A DNA stretch of 64,000 nt from Dichetophora obliterata (lineage: Eukaryota; Arthropoda; Insecta; Diptera; Sciomyzidae): contig OY986436.1 in NCBI GenBank assembly GCA_963920525.1, positions 6,622,501 to 6,686,500 of the forward strand. Direction: 5' to 3'. How positions within the stretch are numbered: the first letter of the stretch is position 1; each line of letters starts with the position of its first letter. Below are positions 34,830 through 46,607 of the stretch, one piece after another. The notes under the pieces are model-generated. The model searched no databases and was not told where the DNA came from. It saw only the letters and a list, made by a program, of their open reading frames with translations. The position numbers and the translations under genes were made by a program.

Positions 34830-35983
34830 GCGAGATCTTCGTTTTTGTTGCAAACAATATAATCTTCGGTGGTGCATTTTCTAGAATAAGGGCAAACTTA
34901 CGTACCTCCAATAATTGGCTACGGATCAGTTGTTCTGGACGTTCAAATCGAAAACGCAGCGGTTCGACTATCGCACTTACGTTTTCTGGATGAATAAGAA
35001 ATGACAACCATTTCAAGTTAGTGTATCTATAAGCTATGGTAGACTGCGGGAAAGTAGTAAAAAACATTAGCCAATCTTCAGCTCGTCCACTAAAATCGGC
35101 AAGTCTTGAAATTTCCGTGGCTGTATCATTGCACCTGACCAAGAGCTGGTGTTTTCAGGTGGCATCATTACCGAAACCGATGGGAGAACGCCCATATCAA
35201 TGACTCTGCTGAATTTTGGTTTGTCGGCGATGTAAAAGTAAACGATCCGATAGATGGATGTTGAAATGGCGGATTAGATGTTGTCTGGTTTGCATACAGC
35301 GATATATTAGGGCAGTTCACGATCTTGTTGCATCGTTGCAAATGCAAAATAAACAGCTTTTACAAAAACAAAAAGCATATGTTGCAAAAGCTTTTCAATG
35401 CTTTTTGTTTTTGTAAAAGCTGTTTATTTTGCATTTGCAACGATGCAACAAGATCGTGAACTGCCCTATTATTTCCATAGGAGCTAATTGCGTAGGCTGA
35501 GCAACTGATATAATGATGGCTGAAGGTGTAACGGTAAACGCGTTGGCTATAGATGGCGTTTCATCTCCAAAACTCGCACCGGATCTCACAGTGGCAACGT
35601 TGGAAACTGACGCAGTGGAAGATGATGTGACGGCGTTTGTGGTCAATAACATGGTAATATGATGCAGGATTTCTCAAAATCTGTTGCTGAAGCGTTTGGT
35701 ATTGTAGATGACGCTCCTTTAACTGCACTTCTGACTGCAATAACTTATTTTGTACAGCGGAAATATGATTTTGCCTCGATTGCAGGGCGCTCTGCCATGG
35801 TGTTACGAAAGATCTGGTATCATTTTGGAAATTATTTTCTGCGGCGGCATTTGCAGATGGTATTTCGGTTGGGTCAATTGTTACGTTGGTTTCAGTATCA
35901 ACCAAGATAGTGGCGTTCAGATCGGACATCATATTAGCTTCGGACTGGAATCGCGGTCTGCGTCGAGGAGGCGTACGATGCAT
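34830..35983 (-). pseudogene. Broken BEL/Pao retrotransposon gag
   Basis: Read on the minus strand, a gag-like N-terminus starts at 35983 (MHRTPPRRRPRFQSE). After a frameshift near 35650 it continues (LLTTNAVTSSSTASVSNVA). A palindromic MITE interrupts it at 35310-35466. Downstream, 35110-34840 encode conserved BEL/Pao gag motifs: FSGRAEDW, then LIHPENV and RPEQLIRSQLLEVR, with an internal deletion between them. Frameshifts, the insertion and the deletion make it non-functional. No protease, reverse transcriptase or LTRs were seen nearby. Confidence 0.7.
35310..35466. mobile_element. Near-perfect palindromic MITE inside gag, 5-bp TSD
   Basis: The arms 35310-35378 and 35398-35466 are exact reverse complements (about 69 bp) around a 19-bp loop that itself contains AAAAGCTTTT. 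It begins GGGCAGTTCACGATCTTG. TATTA flanks both sides (35305-35309; 35467-35471), showing insertion into the BEL/Pao fragment. Confidence 0.8.
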
Positions 35984-36104
35984 ATCGGATACTTAAATAG
36001 CGTTAAAAACAATCGCTTTCTATGCAAAGAAACCGCGATAAATTTTGAATAAAAATGTCGTTGAATGAAACACGATTTGATTTAACAGAACTTATTGTTC
36101 GATC

Positions 36105-36190
36105 CATGGTAAAATTATTTATCAGGCAGCCTTGACGACTACCTATTTTCTCACGAGCTGCGGTCAACGAACGTCAAACAAAAGAAAACA
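36105..36190. mobile_element. P-like MITE, left end only
   Basis: CATGGTAAAATTATTTATCA followed by 'gccttgacgactacctattttctcacgagctgcgg' (homologous to 50158-50200 and to the 57.6-kb element). No matching right end was found in the next few hundred bases. Confidence 0.5.
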
Positions 36191-36605
36191 TAAAACGAGC
36201 TTTCAATAACAGTCTTTTTATAAACTTACATGAAATCATGGTGTAAGAAAAAGAGGTGTTGGCGAGTTTTTGACACCAAGAATTTCTTTGCTTCTGTCAA
36301 GAAATTGCGAGCGAAAGAGCGGAACTGTTGATAGTTGTCAAATTGTTTGAGTTTCTAGATGATGTGCTATACTTTTTATAGTTTATTGTGCGAATTAAGT
36401 ATAAATAAATATTTAATGCAATTAATTGTTAAATTGTGCCGTGTTGTGTTGATAAAAAGTTATTGGAGTTGTTTTCGCCGATTTGCCAAGTTCGTCATTG
36501 AATGTTTTACCATTTTATCAGAAACGTGCGCTGGAAGGTGCCGCCGACATGAAGCTTTGGCCAGCATGCAAATTGTCTTGCATTCACATCGTCTGCTTCA
36601 AGAAC

Positions 36606-36869
36606 ATATCGCTACCTTAATATAGAAAGGCCCTAACTCAATTTTTTCAAAATTAATTTTTTTTAAAGATTTTTGCAAAACAAAAAAGCTATGGAAAAAA
36701 AATTGCTGCAAAAACGTTGCTACAGCATTGAATTGGTTAGTGTCTTAAAAATAAAAGCCATTTTAAGAAAATTTGGACCCGCAAAATTATAATTTTTATT
36801 AAGTTTTTTCCATCTCCTATAAAGTAACAAAAAATGAGTTAGGGCCTTTCTATATTAAGGTAGCGATAT
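36606..36869. mobile_element. 264-bp MITE, ~40-bp TIR
   Basis: ATATCGCTACCTTAATATAG continuing through GAAAGGCCCTAACTCA at the left is perfectly mirrored at the right. AT-rich centre, non-coding. Confidence 0.8.
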
Positions 36870-36872
36870 TCA

Positions 36873-37091
36873 GCCCTATCATGAATAATTTTTCACGCGG
36901 AACCGAAAAAGGGTATTTTCATTTTTAAGATAAAGCTCAACAACATTTTGGAAATTTTTAATGTAAATTTGTTCATCAGCGGTTTATCAACAAATTTGCA
37001 TTAAAAATTTCTAAAATGTTCTTGAGCTTTACCTTAAATATGAAAACTCCCTTTTCCGACTCCGCGTAAAAAATTATTCATGATAGAGCTG
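36873..37091. mobile_element. Fold-back MITE with ~100-bp arms, copy 1
   Basis: CAGCCCTATCATGAATAATT ... opposes AATTATTCATGATAGAGCTG; the arms are about 90% identical and nearly meet in the centre. ATT flanks both ends. It starts three bases after the previous MITE ends. A diverged relative lies at about 38930-39095. Confidence 0.75.
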
Positions 37092-37099
37092 ATTGAATG

Positions 37100-38925
37100 C
37101 CATGAAAGAATGTTCAATGCCTCAACTGATAATGCTCATCGAAGGAAATGGACAAGGCATTGAGTTTCGATCGACTGCACGTTAGCTAAAGTGGAAAGGC
37201 AGTAGTCCGAAGACCAACAAGTCTAGGCTTACATTTACTTTACTTTATTCTCACTTTAATTTCACTAAAAATCTTTTAAACTTGCAGAAAGACAAGAATT
37301 GAACAAAATTTGTTTTCATTGCAATTCACCATCAGCTGTTTTTAACAAGAGCGGGGAAACATAATTTTATCATTTTGAGAGAGAAGTGTCACACTCACTA
37401 ACACCTCTTTTTCTTTCACCATGCATGAAATTTATTTATTTTCTTAGTGTGACACAAAACATTTTTGATATTTCCATTTTGCATCAGCTGCCCGCACGCT
37501 CTCGTTTTAATTATCTTTTTTTTTTTGAATTCGTTAACCGCAGCAAAATTTTTCGCTCCTACTTTGTAATAATTATACTATGGTTCGATTGTTTATTCAA
37601 AGTTATTTTTCTATGCTGTCGATTCAACGAATTTTTTCCAATAAAATATTTTAGGAAAATTTATGACAACATAAAATTGAAAAGATTCAAAAGATTATTC
37701 AATTTAAAATATTTACAAGTAAAAAATTGATAGTGGCAATTTATAACATCTATTTTAGATCATTACTCATCAACTTGTACAGTTATTTTCTCAAAGTGAG
37801 ATTTGAGATTTGTCCAGCTAGCATGTTCTCCACGATTCACTGTGGGACAGTCAGCAGCTTCCTCCAGGAGCAAAACTTCAGTACTTTGTTTTGTTTTTGG
37901 GCAAGCAAACAGTTCGGGTCAGCACTTTCACGCTTTCAGCTGACTTATAAGCACTCAAAAAGGCCTTTCGGAGCGCTCTTTTCCCGCTGGGTTGCGACAT
38001 TTTTCGCCATCTCTGAAGGATACACTACAATAAGCATTTCTTTTATGTAACTATTGTAACTTTATATTGTGATGGTGAAATTTCTTACATATAGTAAATT
38101 TTGAAAAATTTCAGTTATTTTGACATCAAAGTTATGACGATATCTCGAAAACTGTAACTTTTTTCTGTGCAACGTATGTTGGTATTAAAGCTGAAGATTT
38201 CTTTAGCACATTTTATTGAGGCAAGGTCAACGCCTCAGAATGAGAAAAAATTATCGAAATTTCAGAAAGTTGGTTGAACTGCGGCCACAGGTGATACTAT
38301 ATTCGATACCAGTTTTCAGGTAATGTTTTTGCAGATAATATATTAAAAAAAATCGGTTATTTTGATATCAAAATTATTGCGATAATTTGAAACTTAAGAT
38401 TTTCTTAGTACAACACATTTTCTTAAAGCAAGGCAAGCACCTCAGAGTGAAAAAAAATTGAAATTTCAGAAAGTTGGTATATTTTATTATTTGTAATTCA
38501 TCACCACACTTCATTAATGGTATTAAGAAAATTGTGATTGCAGAAATTATTTCTTTCACACACTAAATATAGAAAAATGGTTTAAAGGAACAGTCTTAAT
38601 TCTGTCTTAATTTTGGTCTAGTAATTATTTAGTAAATTGCTTAATTTTTTTAACCCTAATCCTACTGAATCACTTTGTAACGTATACCACTGCAATGTAA
38701 CTTTGAGTCACACATGTAAAAAAAAATAAGGGTTAATGCCACGAAATTTATGTTACTCTGAATTTGAAGAAAATTAATTGAATTGAGAATACAAATACGC
38801 TTCAATGCAAAAAAAAATACTTATTTAATAATTACAATGTTTGAAAAATCAAATGTGATCCAAAGTCACACCGCAGCAGGATTTGAGTTAAGGCAGTTAA
38901 GGTGCTAAGGGTATTAACCGAAAAG
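37100..38925. other. Intergenic DNA with a two-unit duplication
   Basis: No gene recognised. Sequences near 38110-38275 and 38345-38480 (TTATTTTGACATCAAAGTTA..., ...GAAATTTCAGAAAGTTGG) are diverged duplicates about 240 bp apart. Confidence 0.4.
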
Positions 38926-39095
38926 AAATTGCATGGTCTTTTATGACATTTTGTTCATCAAAAACAAGGCTTATCAACAAATTTGCTTTAAAAATTTGCA
39001 TTAAAAATTTGCAAAATTTTCTTAAGCTTTATCTTAAAAATTAAAACTCTCTTTTCTGACTCTGCATGACAAATTATTCCTGGTAGCGCTGATTA
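38926..39095. mobile_element. Diverged copy of the 36.9-kb fold-back MITE
   Basis: CTTATCAACAAATTTGC ... AAAATTTTCTTAAGCTTTAT ... CTTTTCTGACTCTGCATGAC ... AATTATTCCTGGTAGCGCTG parallels the right arm of the element at 36873-37091; the left arm is mostly lost. Confidence 0.55.
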
Positions 39096-39137
39096 TCTTT
39101 TTGCAACGCGTTGTTTTTTGTTATAGATTTGATGGAC

Positions 39138-39894
39138 AATTGAAGCACAGGCGCGAATAACGTTGTAAAAGCAACATTACAAAAAACTAAAGTGAACAAA
39201 CAGCTTTTTTAACATCTTTAATCGAATTGTGCGAGGTAACACCATAAGAACTCAAAACTTGGCAATTATACGATGCCAGTTCTTCGAAAAGAACCCATTC
39301 AAGTAAGTGATAAAAAGAAAAAAAGATATCCTTGCAATGGCTTCATATTTGCCTGAAAAGTACGCCAAGTTCTATAAATCAATCTGCAGTTAACTTAAGA
39401 AAAATATTAAGTTTTTGTTCGAAAGCAAACAAATATATTTTGTTGAAGGTTTTAAAATATTGTTTTTAAGTTCTTCAAATGAATTATTGTTTTTGTTATT
39501 AAGGTTTTTTTATAAATAAATTTTTAAATTCTATCATTTACATTTCATTTAACGAAAAGTATCCAATCAAATAAGTCTTCTTATATGGGTATGCTTTAAT
39601 TGCGTGAATAACGTTTTAAAAGCCATCGCACGTTCTGCTTTGCAACGTGGAATAACGTTGCAACAACTAATGGGTTTTGGATATGTAACGTTTTTTCATT
39701 GTAAACATTAATAATACTTAATTTACTAATCAAATATTATTATTAAACAATTTTTTTTACCAAAATAGTTAGTTTACCCAAGTATTTCCATTGAAATTGT
39801 ATTGAAATTGTCTGCTGCATTCAAAACTTTTTTACGTATTGTGAACAATTTACTATCTGTAACTTAAAACGTTATTCGCGGCTGTGCTTCAATT
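39138..39894. mobile_element. TIR element, GAAGCACAGSCGCGAATAAC
   Basis: ATTGAAGCACAGGCGCGAAT at the left matches the reverse complement of ATTCGCGGCTGTGCTTCAAT at the right, continuing through AACGTT. 757 bp, no coding frame; internal copies of 'aataacgtt' occur near 39607 and 39650. Confidence 0.65.
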
Positions 39895-41851
39895 AAAAAG
39901 TGCAGTACCTAAAGTATCTATGTATTTAAATTTGGTGTGTGTTTGGCACAAAATTGTACAAATATTCAAACTGAAAATTTTAAAGTACTAAAACAAAAAA
40001 GTGGATATACGAGGTTATATTGAGCTTTAGGTCAAGTAATTTATGAAAGAAAGCAACTTTCGAAATAAGTTGGAAAGAAAGGGATATATTTTTAGCGGAA
40101 CGACTTACAAAAACATAGTCTTTTTAAATATCTCTATAATGTAAAAAATCTAATATCCTTCAATATGTTTAAGGACAAGAGGGAATATAGAAATATTAAA
40201 TATTATTTTGGTCATTGCTGCATATGGAGTTTTTTGAGCGAATAAAACATGTCATTAATTCTTATATATTTATAGCTTTATGTTTATTTGTTTGTGAATA
40301 CGTTTTATTAATTAATAAGATGTTCTCTAGAGAATTTTTTTGTCATGATTTTTATAGATATTTTAATAAATTTTTAGCACACTTTTTTAACCGATTTTTA
40401 GGTTTGCCCATATGTCTTTTTTTATAATTTTTAATAAGTATATAATAAGTATTTTTAAGTGATAAAATCAGTGTATATAGCTTTTTAACTTTTGTGCTTA
40501 GACTTAAAGAAGAACAGTTTTATAACCTGAACTGAAATGAAGCAAATGCATTAAAAATTTGGATATGATGAAATATTTGGCAATATAATTTAAAACTTTG
40601 AAATTTAATTTTTAAAAAGGTATTTTAAAAAAGAAATTAATAGTGATTGCATTAAAGAATCGCACTCATGTGATGTGCTGCTTTTTGAGCTTATCTGTTC
40701 AGAGGTTTTACAAACATTACAGTTAGTTCTGTCACAATAACAAAACGTTTAAAAGCGATTAAAAGATATTGATTTGGAAATTATAAAATAATTACACTAT
40801 AAATTTAAAAATAAAATCATTTGCTATGAAATTGAATAAAAATATTCTATACCAATAATTATTAAAAAATGTATCATTTGTGCATATTGTAAGTTTTATC
40901 ATATATGTATGTATTTAATTTATTACTTGTTGATTCAGCATTATAACAATATTGTTTTACCGGCGCAATCAAACCTTGAAGCATTGTTTCATGGTATTGA
41001 TATTTTGTGGACTTTTGAATTAATCTTAAATGTAGAAAATATATATATATATATATATATATGCGCTACGTTATTATATTTATTTTTATTATTTATATAA
41101 ACACATTTCATTTATATGTAAAAATGCTAATTCGTTCTAAATGATCATCATTATATGCTACATTTCAAATTGAATCGTTTGAGCACTTTGGTAAAGTCAT
41201 TCACAATCATTTTTTATAAATAAATTAATTACTTCAAGCATCAATATTTTCATTACGTTTCAATTAAGATATTCAAATAGACCTACATATATCAACATCA
41301 ATTAGTATAATACTAAAATTTTTAATTCTTTTATTTTAAGTACATTTTTAAGTTTCCTTGAATAAACTACAAATTCTAAATATAAAATAAAATTAAGTTC
41401 TTTAGTATTATTTAAGGTGCTTTGCACTGTTCAATTTTTAATTGCATAATATATATGTATGTATAGATAATTCTTAATTTATTAAAATAATTAAAACAAT
41501 TTTATAGCAATGTGCATATATAAGAAAATAACAGTAACTACAACAAGCTGTGAAAACAACTACATTTAAAAATAGTAATACGAATTTTATATAGTAGTAT
41601 CAATTAAAATATTATTAATACAATTTATTTATAGCATATTTCCTTGTTTTAAGAGTCAAACTTATAGGAAGAATCATTAAGGATTGATTTGTTTTTAGCG
41701 TATTTTGTAATTAACTAAAATATACACTAAAACATAAATATATACTTTACATAGCTATATAATATATATATATATATAATTTTATGTTTGTCTATTATGA
41801 TTTTTTTTGTTTCTTAAACTTTAATTCAAGAAGTACGTTTGTTGATAGATC
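39895..41851. other. AT-rich spacer downstream of the Nudix gene
   Basis: Very AT-rich, with (TA)n microsatellites at about 41040-41062 and 41760-41780. The short frames are not gene-like. The part nearest 41850 is probably 3' untranslated sequence of the Nudix gene. Confidence 0.4.
41624..41629 (-). promoter_or_regulatory. Candidate poly(A) signal of the Nudix gene
   Basis: AATAAA on the minus strand, about 220 bases past the stop codon. Plausible, but A/T richness makes chance occurrences common. Confidence 0.3.
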
Positions 41852-43008
41852 TTATTTCTTAGCGTGTCCATTTTCTAGAGTTTTGCTTATAGCGTTTGCA
41901 TCCTGTAGCTGCTGTTGCTGAATAAGCTGCTGCTCAGCCTTTGACTTGTGGTACGTATAAAGCGATTGCAGTGGCACATGTAACAGTTCAACAATTTGCG
42001 TAAAATAAGATTCTACGTAAGAAGAGAAAAATATTTCAATCAGCAAAAATTTGTTAAACATCAGCTCAAAGCAAACGCACCATTTTCCTGCGTTATGTAA
42101 CCGTGTCGTATGAGGAAATCAATAACTACAGGGCAGCTCGTTGTCTTGAAATCTGGCGTGAAAACACGCTCCACGCACTCTTTGGCTGGCAGCAGTTCGA
42201 ATGCCTGAACCTCACCATCGGCATTGTGTGGCACAAAGTCCAGCGGCAACTCTAAATCAAATACATACTCTGTGTTTGGAAATAGACCTTGATCACTTTC
42301 GAAAAAGAACGAAACACAACCGGCCGAAACCAGATTTTGTACGAGATCACTTGGAATGGAAGCTTCCTCGGCGGCCTCTTTGACCGCCGTTTCTTTAATG
42401 CCATAGCCGACCGAGAGACCACCGCCAACCATATTGTCCCACTTGCCTGGCCAGGTTTCTTTGGTATTGGAACGTTGTTGCAGCCAAATGCATAGGCCGC
42501 GTGTGGGATGCCTTACAAAGCCGTTGATATCGACGCCATATTTGCGCACACCAAACAGCGGCGTAGCCGAACGATCCATCTTCAACATGCCTTGGAATTC
42601 CGACTTCACTTCGTAGTACTAAAAGTGAAGAAAATGCAAATTTAATTAAGAATTTTTATCTAGATTTTTAAGTAAGAAAAAATACCTCTTCGCGCCATCC
42701 TTGAAGAGCTGAGAAAATACCCTTTGAACGTAGCTCACGCAAGACTTTGTCCAGCTGCTCAGTACGCTCGGAATAGTCACGGAATGCTGGATTCAGTTCA
42801 ACCACACCCTGCAATAAAATTTTTAATTAAGATTTTTTTTAATGGATTTGCTGTTTTTTTTTTCTACTTCTTACCTGTTTTGTATATTCACAGTCGCGAA
42901 TGCAGAATACTTCTGGGTATTTCAACAGCTGTTTTACCACATCCGATTTGATTAAACCAACTTGTTGACCTTCAACCAGAAACGGGCGTATATCACCTTT
43001 TTGAAAGC
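41852..43008 (-). CDS. Nudix hydrolase, DUF4743/thiamine pyrophosphokinase-like (5' exon missing)
   Basis: Four minus-strand exons splice in one frame with GT-AG introns: 43008-42875, 42808-42686, 42618-42081 and 42012-41852 (stop TAA at 41854-41852). The joined product has about 318 residues. The first two exons encode the N-terminal DUF4743-type region (KYPEVFCIRDCEYTKQ; ELNPAFRDYSER). The third carries FGVRKYGVDINGFV, then GKWDNMVGGGLSVGYG and KEAAEEASI. That is the family's variant Nudix box, with Lys for Arg and the first Glu replaced. Relatives are annotated as Nudix hydrolases (plant NUDX24 type; Drosophila CG12567) and often called thiamine pyrophosphokinase-like; the substrate is not established from sequence. 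The Gln-rich C-terminal tail (QQLIQQQQLQ) is probably lineage-specific. The exon at 43008 begins in phase 1, so at least one upstream coding exon exists; I could not locate it. Confidence 0.85.
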
Positions 43009-43970
43009 CTGCAGCAAGAGAGTAAAGATCATGAATATATTTAATATAAATACTGTTCGAATGTGGAATTGTATCAAAAAAGTTGCCCGATCAATTAGTG
43101 TGCAGTTGATAACATGCGCTAATAGATCATCGCAAATTAAGCCATGAATAGTCTGAGATACAAGATAGATTGTAATATGCTTTACAACATTTAGACACCT
43201 TTAGAAACGGTGTATTACGTTTTTCATATAATTTTTTGGCACAAATTATTATTTTGCGCGCTCGAATCAAATAAAATAAAAATGTTTAAATCAATTCGTG
43301 TCAATGACAAACATCAAACCTTTTGTCACAATAATAAATCATAAGAAAAGCTAAGGCAATGTACATATATTTGCGTTTCACCTTGAAAAGAGGCATCTTA
43401 AATCATAAACTATTGCCGAAAAAACATTCTGTACTTATGACGTCATTGTAGACGCGCTACCGCTTATCGCAAAAAGAGTCCAATATTAAAAAAAATCCAA
43501 ATGTTTTTATTTTTTTCTCCTTCACGAATTTTGTAGATCAGCTACGTTTGTTTTTTTAATAGCTTTTTATGCATATATATATATATTTATTTTTACTTAA
43601 TTTATATGCTATCCACAAGTTGTTGTTTCGTTTGTTTTGCTCGAGTAAATCTTGTTTCTAATCATTTCTTAGACACTGTTGACTTTCAATAAAAGTATCT
43701 GGCACTGTTGTGTGAATATGGCAACAAAAATAACAATAATAAAGAAAGCAGACAAAGAGCAAACAAGAGAGCAAATTATATACATACGTATTATTTAATT
43801 AGTTATCAGGAGCAGTTAGCAGAAATACTTGATAGATAATCTAAAGCGAGCAGAAATTTAACGATTTATTTATTTTAATATGAATAAAACCCGATACATC
43901 AAAGCAATAAAACAGCTACAACTTATTTGTGTGTTGAGAACTTTAAGAAAGTTCTATTTTATTCTAACAT
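43009..43970. other. Upstream intron or flank of the Nudix gene
   Basis: AT-rich. It should hold, or lead to, the missing first exon. A minus-strand ATG followed by four codons near 43398-43384 ends in a phase incompatible with the next exon, so it was not accepted. Confidence 0.35.
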
Positions 43971-44003
43971 ATTAGCAAGACCCCCTCGTGGGGTCTTGCT
44001 AAT
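43971..44003. repeat. Perfect 14-bp hairpin (ATTAGCAAGACCCC)
   Basis: ATTAGCAAGACCCC, loop CTCGT, GGGGTCTTGCTAAT. An isolated GC-capped stem in AT-rich DNA, just outside the TIR element at 44018; it could be a Helitron-like terminal hairpin or a MITE relic. Confidence 0.6.
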
Positions 44004-44017
44004 AGAGTTGAGTTTAA

Positions 44018-46450
44018 GCCAGTATTCTAGTGTAGAAAAATTTAAAAAACCAAAAAAAAATTTAATTTTTCGATAGTTTATATATTCTAGAGCTGTAAAA
44101 GAATGCATTCCATTCGATTTTATTCACAAAAAAGTGAATCAGTGAATAACGAGACAAGAATGCTTTCAATGAATGCAAAATTGATTAAATTGATTTATAA
44201 ATAAAATTTTTAATTCACATTAATGTTTAAAAAAATTATTAATTATTCATTTTAATGACATTCACAAAGAATGCAATTCACAAGGAATTTAAGAATTTTC
44301 AATTATTCTTTCTTTATTCATTATTAATTTTTTTATTCGTTCTTCATTTTTTATTCATTATTCATTTGTTATTCATTTTTTATTCATTAATCATTTTTTA
44401 TTTATTATTAATTTGTTATTCATTATTAATTTTTTTATTCATTGTTCATTTTTTATTCAAATAAAAATGAATAATGAATAACAAATGAATAATGAATACA
44501 AAATTAATAATGATTAAAAAATGAATAAAACATGAATAACGCATGAAAAATGAATAATGAATAAAAAATGAATAATGAATAAAAAATTAAAAATGAATAA
44601 CAAATTAATCATTAAAAAATGAATAATGAATAAAACATGAATAATAAATAACCAAAGAATAATAGAAAAAAATTAATAACGCATAAAAAATGAATAACGA
44701 ATAAAGAAAAAGAATAATTGAAAATTCTGAAATTCTTTGTGAATTGTATTCTTTGTGAATAGCATTCAAATTAATAAAAAAGTCGATTTATTATTCTGAA
44801 TAACGAAAATGAATAATTAAACTGAATAATATATAATTTTTTTAACTGAATTTTTATATTTTTAAATCAATTTTGCATTCATTGAATGCATTCTTGTGTC
44901 GTTATTCAGTTTTACTTAAAATTCTGAATATGAAATGCCGATTTGACAGCTCTGATATATTCAAGAATATCTCCTTAAAAGGATTTTTCATAATTAGAAT
45001 TATTTTAAAAGTTATAGCCATTTTAGTGTAGTCAGTTAGTCAGTTTTAAAAATTTTAAAAATTGAAGAAAAAAACAAAAAATGACTTTTTTCAATCAGTC
45101 ACCATTTCGCGAAAAATTTCTTTTCTTTCCCTAGTCCGGGATAAAGCGACATTTTTACTAATCAGCATTTCTTTTTTCCTCTTTTTTTTGAGATGATTAG
45201 AAGGGTTAAAACCGTAACAAAATGGAGGCACCCTTTTTTCACACCCCCTACTCTACTACCAGCCTGTAATTTTTAAAAATTTTTTATTTTTTTTTAATTT
45301 TTTTTTAATTTTTTATTTAGTTTTTTTAAATTTTTTTAAAATTTTTTAATTTTTTTAATTTTTTTAATTTTTTTTATTTTTTTAAATTTTTTTTTTAATT
45401 TTTTAATTTTTTTTTTTAATTTTTTAAATTTTGAAATTTTTTTTTTAATTTTTTATTTATTTTTATATTTTTATTATTAAAATCAGAGAGATAATGTAGA
45501 TTACGATTACTACATGATTACGATTGAGAAATTTTTAACTTTCGACTTTTTTAAAATAACGATTACTGAAGTTAATCTTAGCTCATTTGATAAAGGATTA
45601 CTTTAATTGTAATCGAATTTTTTCTATTATAAGGATTACAGTAATGGATTGCAAAGATTACTTTTATTAAATATTGGCGACAACCACCTTAGAAAGTGTA
45701 TTTCAATGGGAAAAATGGGATTACAATTAAAGTAATTGTAATCGAGAAAAGATCAGTAAAAATGCAGAACTTTTTAATTATGTTGTGTTGGTGTTGCACT
45801 GTTGTTTACTATTGAGAAATAAATTATATTAAAAAATAACAAATTCGAACAACTTCGAAAATATCTTACGAAGAATAGTAAATAAAAGAATTAAAAAAAT
45901 TTTCTTTCTTTCATTACATTGTTCTCGGTAATGGAGAATCATTTGATCTTCATCATTGGATAAGGGCGAAGACGTTTCTAGCAGCTCTTTTATAATAACA
46001 TTAATTGAAGAACCGACTGTTGCGTTCATATTTGCCATATCACAATTTTTATAAAATTTATTGTGTAATCCGTGGAAAAGCTTAAACTTTAATGAAATGT
46101 CAATGTTAATGTTAAATATTTTTCTAACATGTCACTTTTTTGTTCATTCAGTTGGTAGCATTTGAGGGCAGAATTTTAAAACCGTCGATCTTGAGAGTGC
46201 AAAAATTCTGCATTTTTTCTACTTCTGAGGTCAACATTTTCAAGAAAAGAACACGATTCCATTTTAGAGGTAAAAATTTTTTTGAGAAAAGAACAGAAAA
46301 AATGCGGAATTTTTTCGAGAAAAGAAAACGCCATAAGACAGCTCTGATTGAAATATTAATAAAAATATAGTATGAAAGTGGATAGTACAGATATTGGTTA
46401 TTTTTTATCGACCGTCAAAAGAGCCCGAATTTCTACACTAGAATATTGCC
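44018..46450. mobile_element. TIR element flanked by TTAA (2.4 kb)
   Basis: GCCAGTATTCTAGTGTAGAA at the left opposes TTCTACACTAGAATATTGCC at the right. TTAA lies on both sides (44014-44017; 46451-46454), so a piggyBac-like TTAA duplication or a TA duplication is possible. It contains the fold-back 44099-44953, T-rich low complexity (45265-45475), a GATTAC-rich patch (45490-45740) and a short minus-strand frame (46038-45829, MANMNATVGSSINVI...) that may be a relic first exon of a transposase. Confidence 0.55.
44099..44953. mobile_element. Fold-back element with ATTCAT/ATGAAT arrays
   Basis: The outer ends AGAGCTGT and ACAGCTCT enclose arms with 'aagaatgctttcaatgaatgc' and 'gcattcattgaatgcattctt'. 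The arms lead into arrays of TTATTCAT-type octamers (about 44255-44460), then the inverse ATGAATAA (about 44461-44720), giving a palindrome centred near 44460. This matches the FB-type organisation of repetitive inverted arms. Confidence 0.7.
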
Positions 46451-46515
46451 TTAATGCAAGCAATAAAACCCAGTGTTGTCTGTTAATCCACAAGCAAGTG
46501 AATGGCACCTTACCA

Positions 46516-46529
46516 CCCCCCCCCCCCCC
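46516..46529. repeat. C14 homopolymer
   Basis: Fourteen consecutive C, very unusual in this AT-rich window; prone to slippage and sequencing error. Confidence 0.8.
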
Positions 46530-46607
46530 TTCATTAGGAACGTTATGAATCTTGTGGAGTCAGCTGCTCTTGACATTCGTTATGATTCAATCTTCGGTTG
46601 TATGATC

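Noticed and set aside
36359..36625. 88-codon frame ending in RCRRHEALASMQIVLHSHRLL
   Set aside because: It runs into a MITE at 36606 and shows no family similarity that I recognise; an exon relic cannot be excluded but is unsupported.
42201..42616. Plus-strand open frames opposite the Nudix exon
   Set aside because: Antisense shadows of the minus-strand exon 42618-42081, which has correct splice sites and conserved motifs.
43384..43398. Minus-strand ATG CCT CTT TTC AAG followed by GTGAAA as first exon of the Nudix gene
   Set aside because: The donor would leave phase 0, but the exon at 43008 begins in phase 1; joining them gives an early stop.
43971..44003. Rho-independent terminator
   Set aside because: The hairpin is terminator-like in shape, but the window is eukaryotic and no transcription unit ends there.
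45829..46038. Functional 69-residue gene (MANMNATVGSS...)
   Set aside because: It lies inside a TIR element, has no stop-free continuation with a domain, and is more likely a relic transposase exon.
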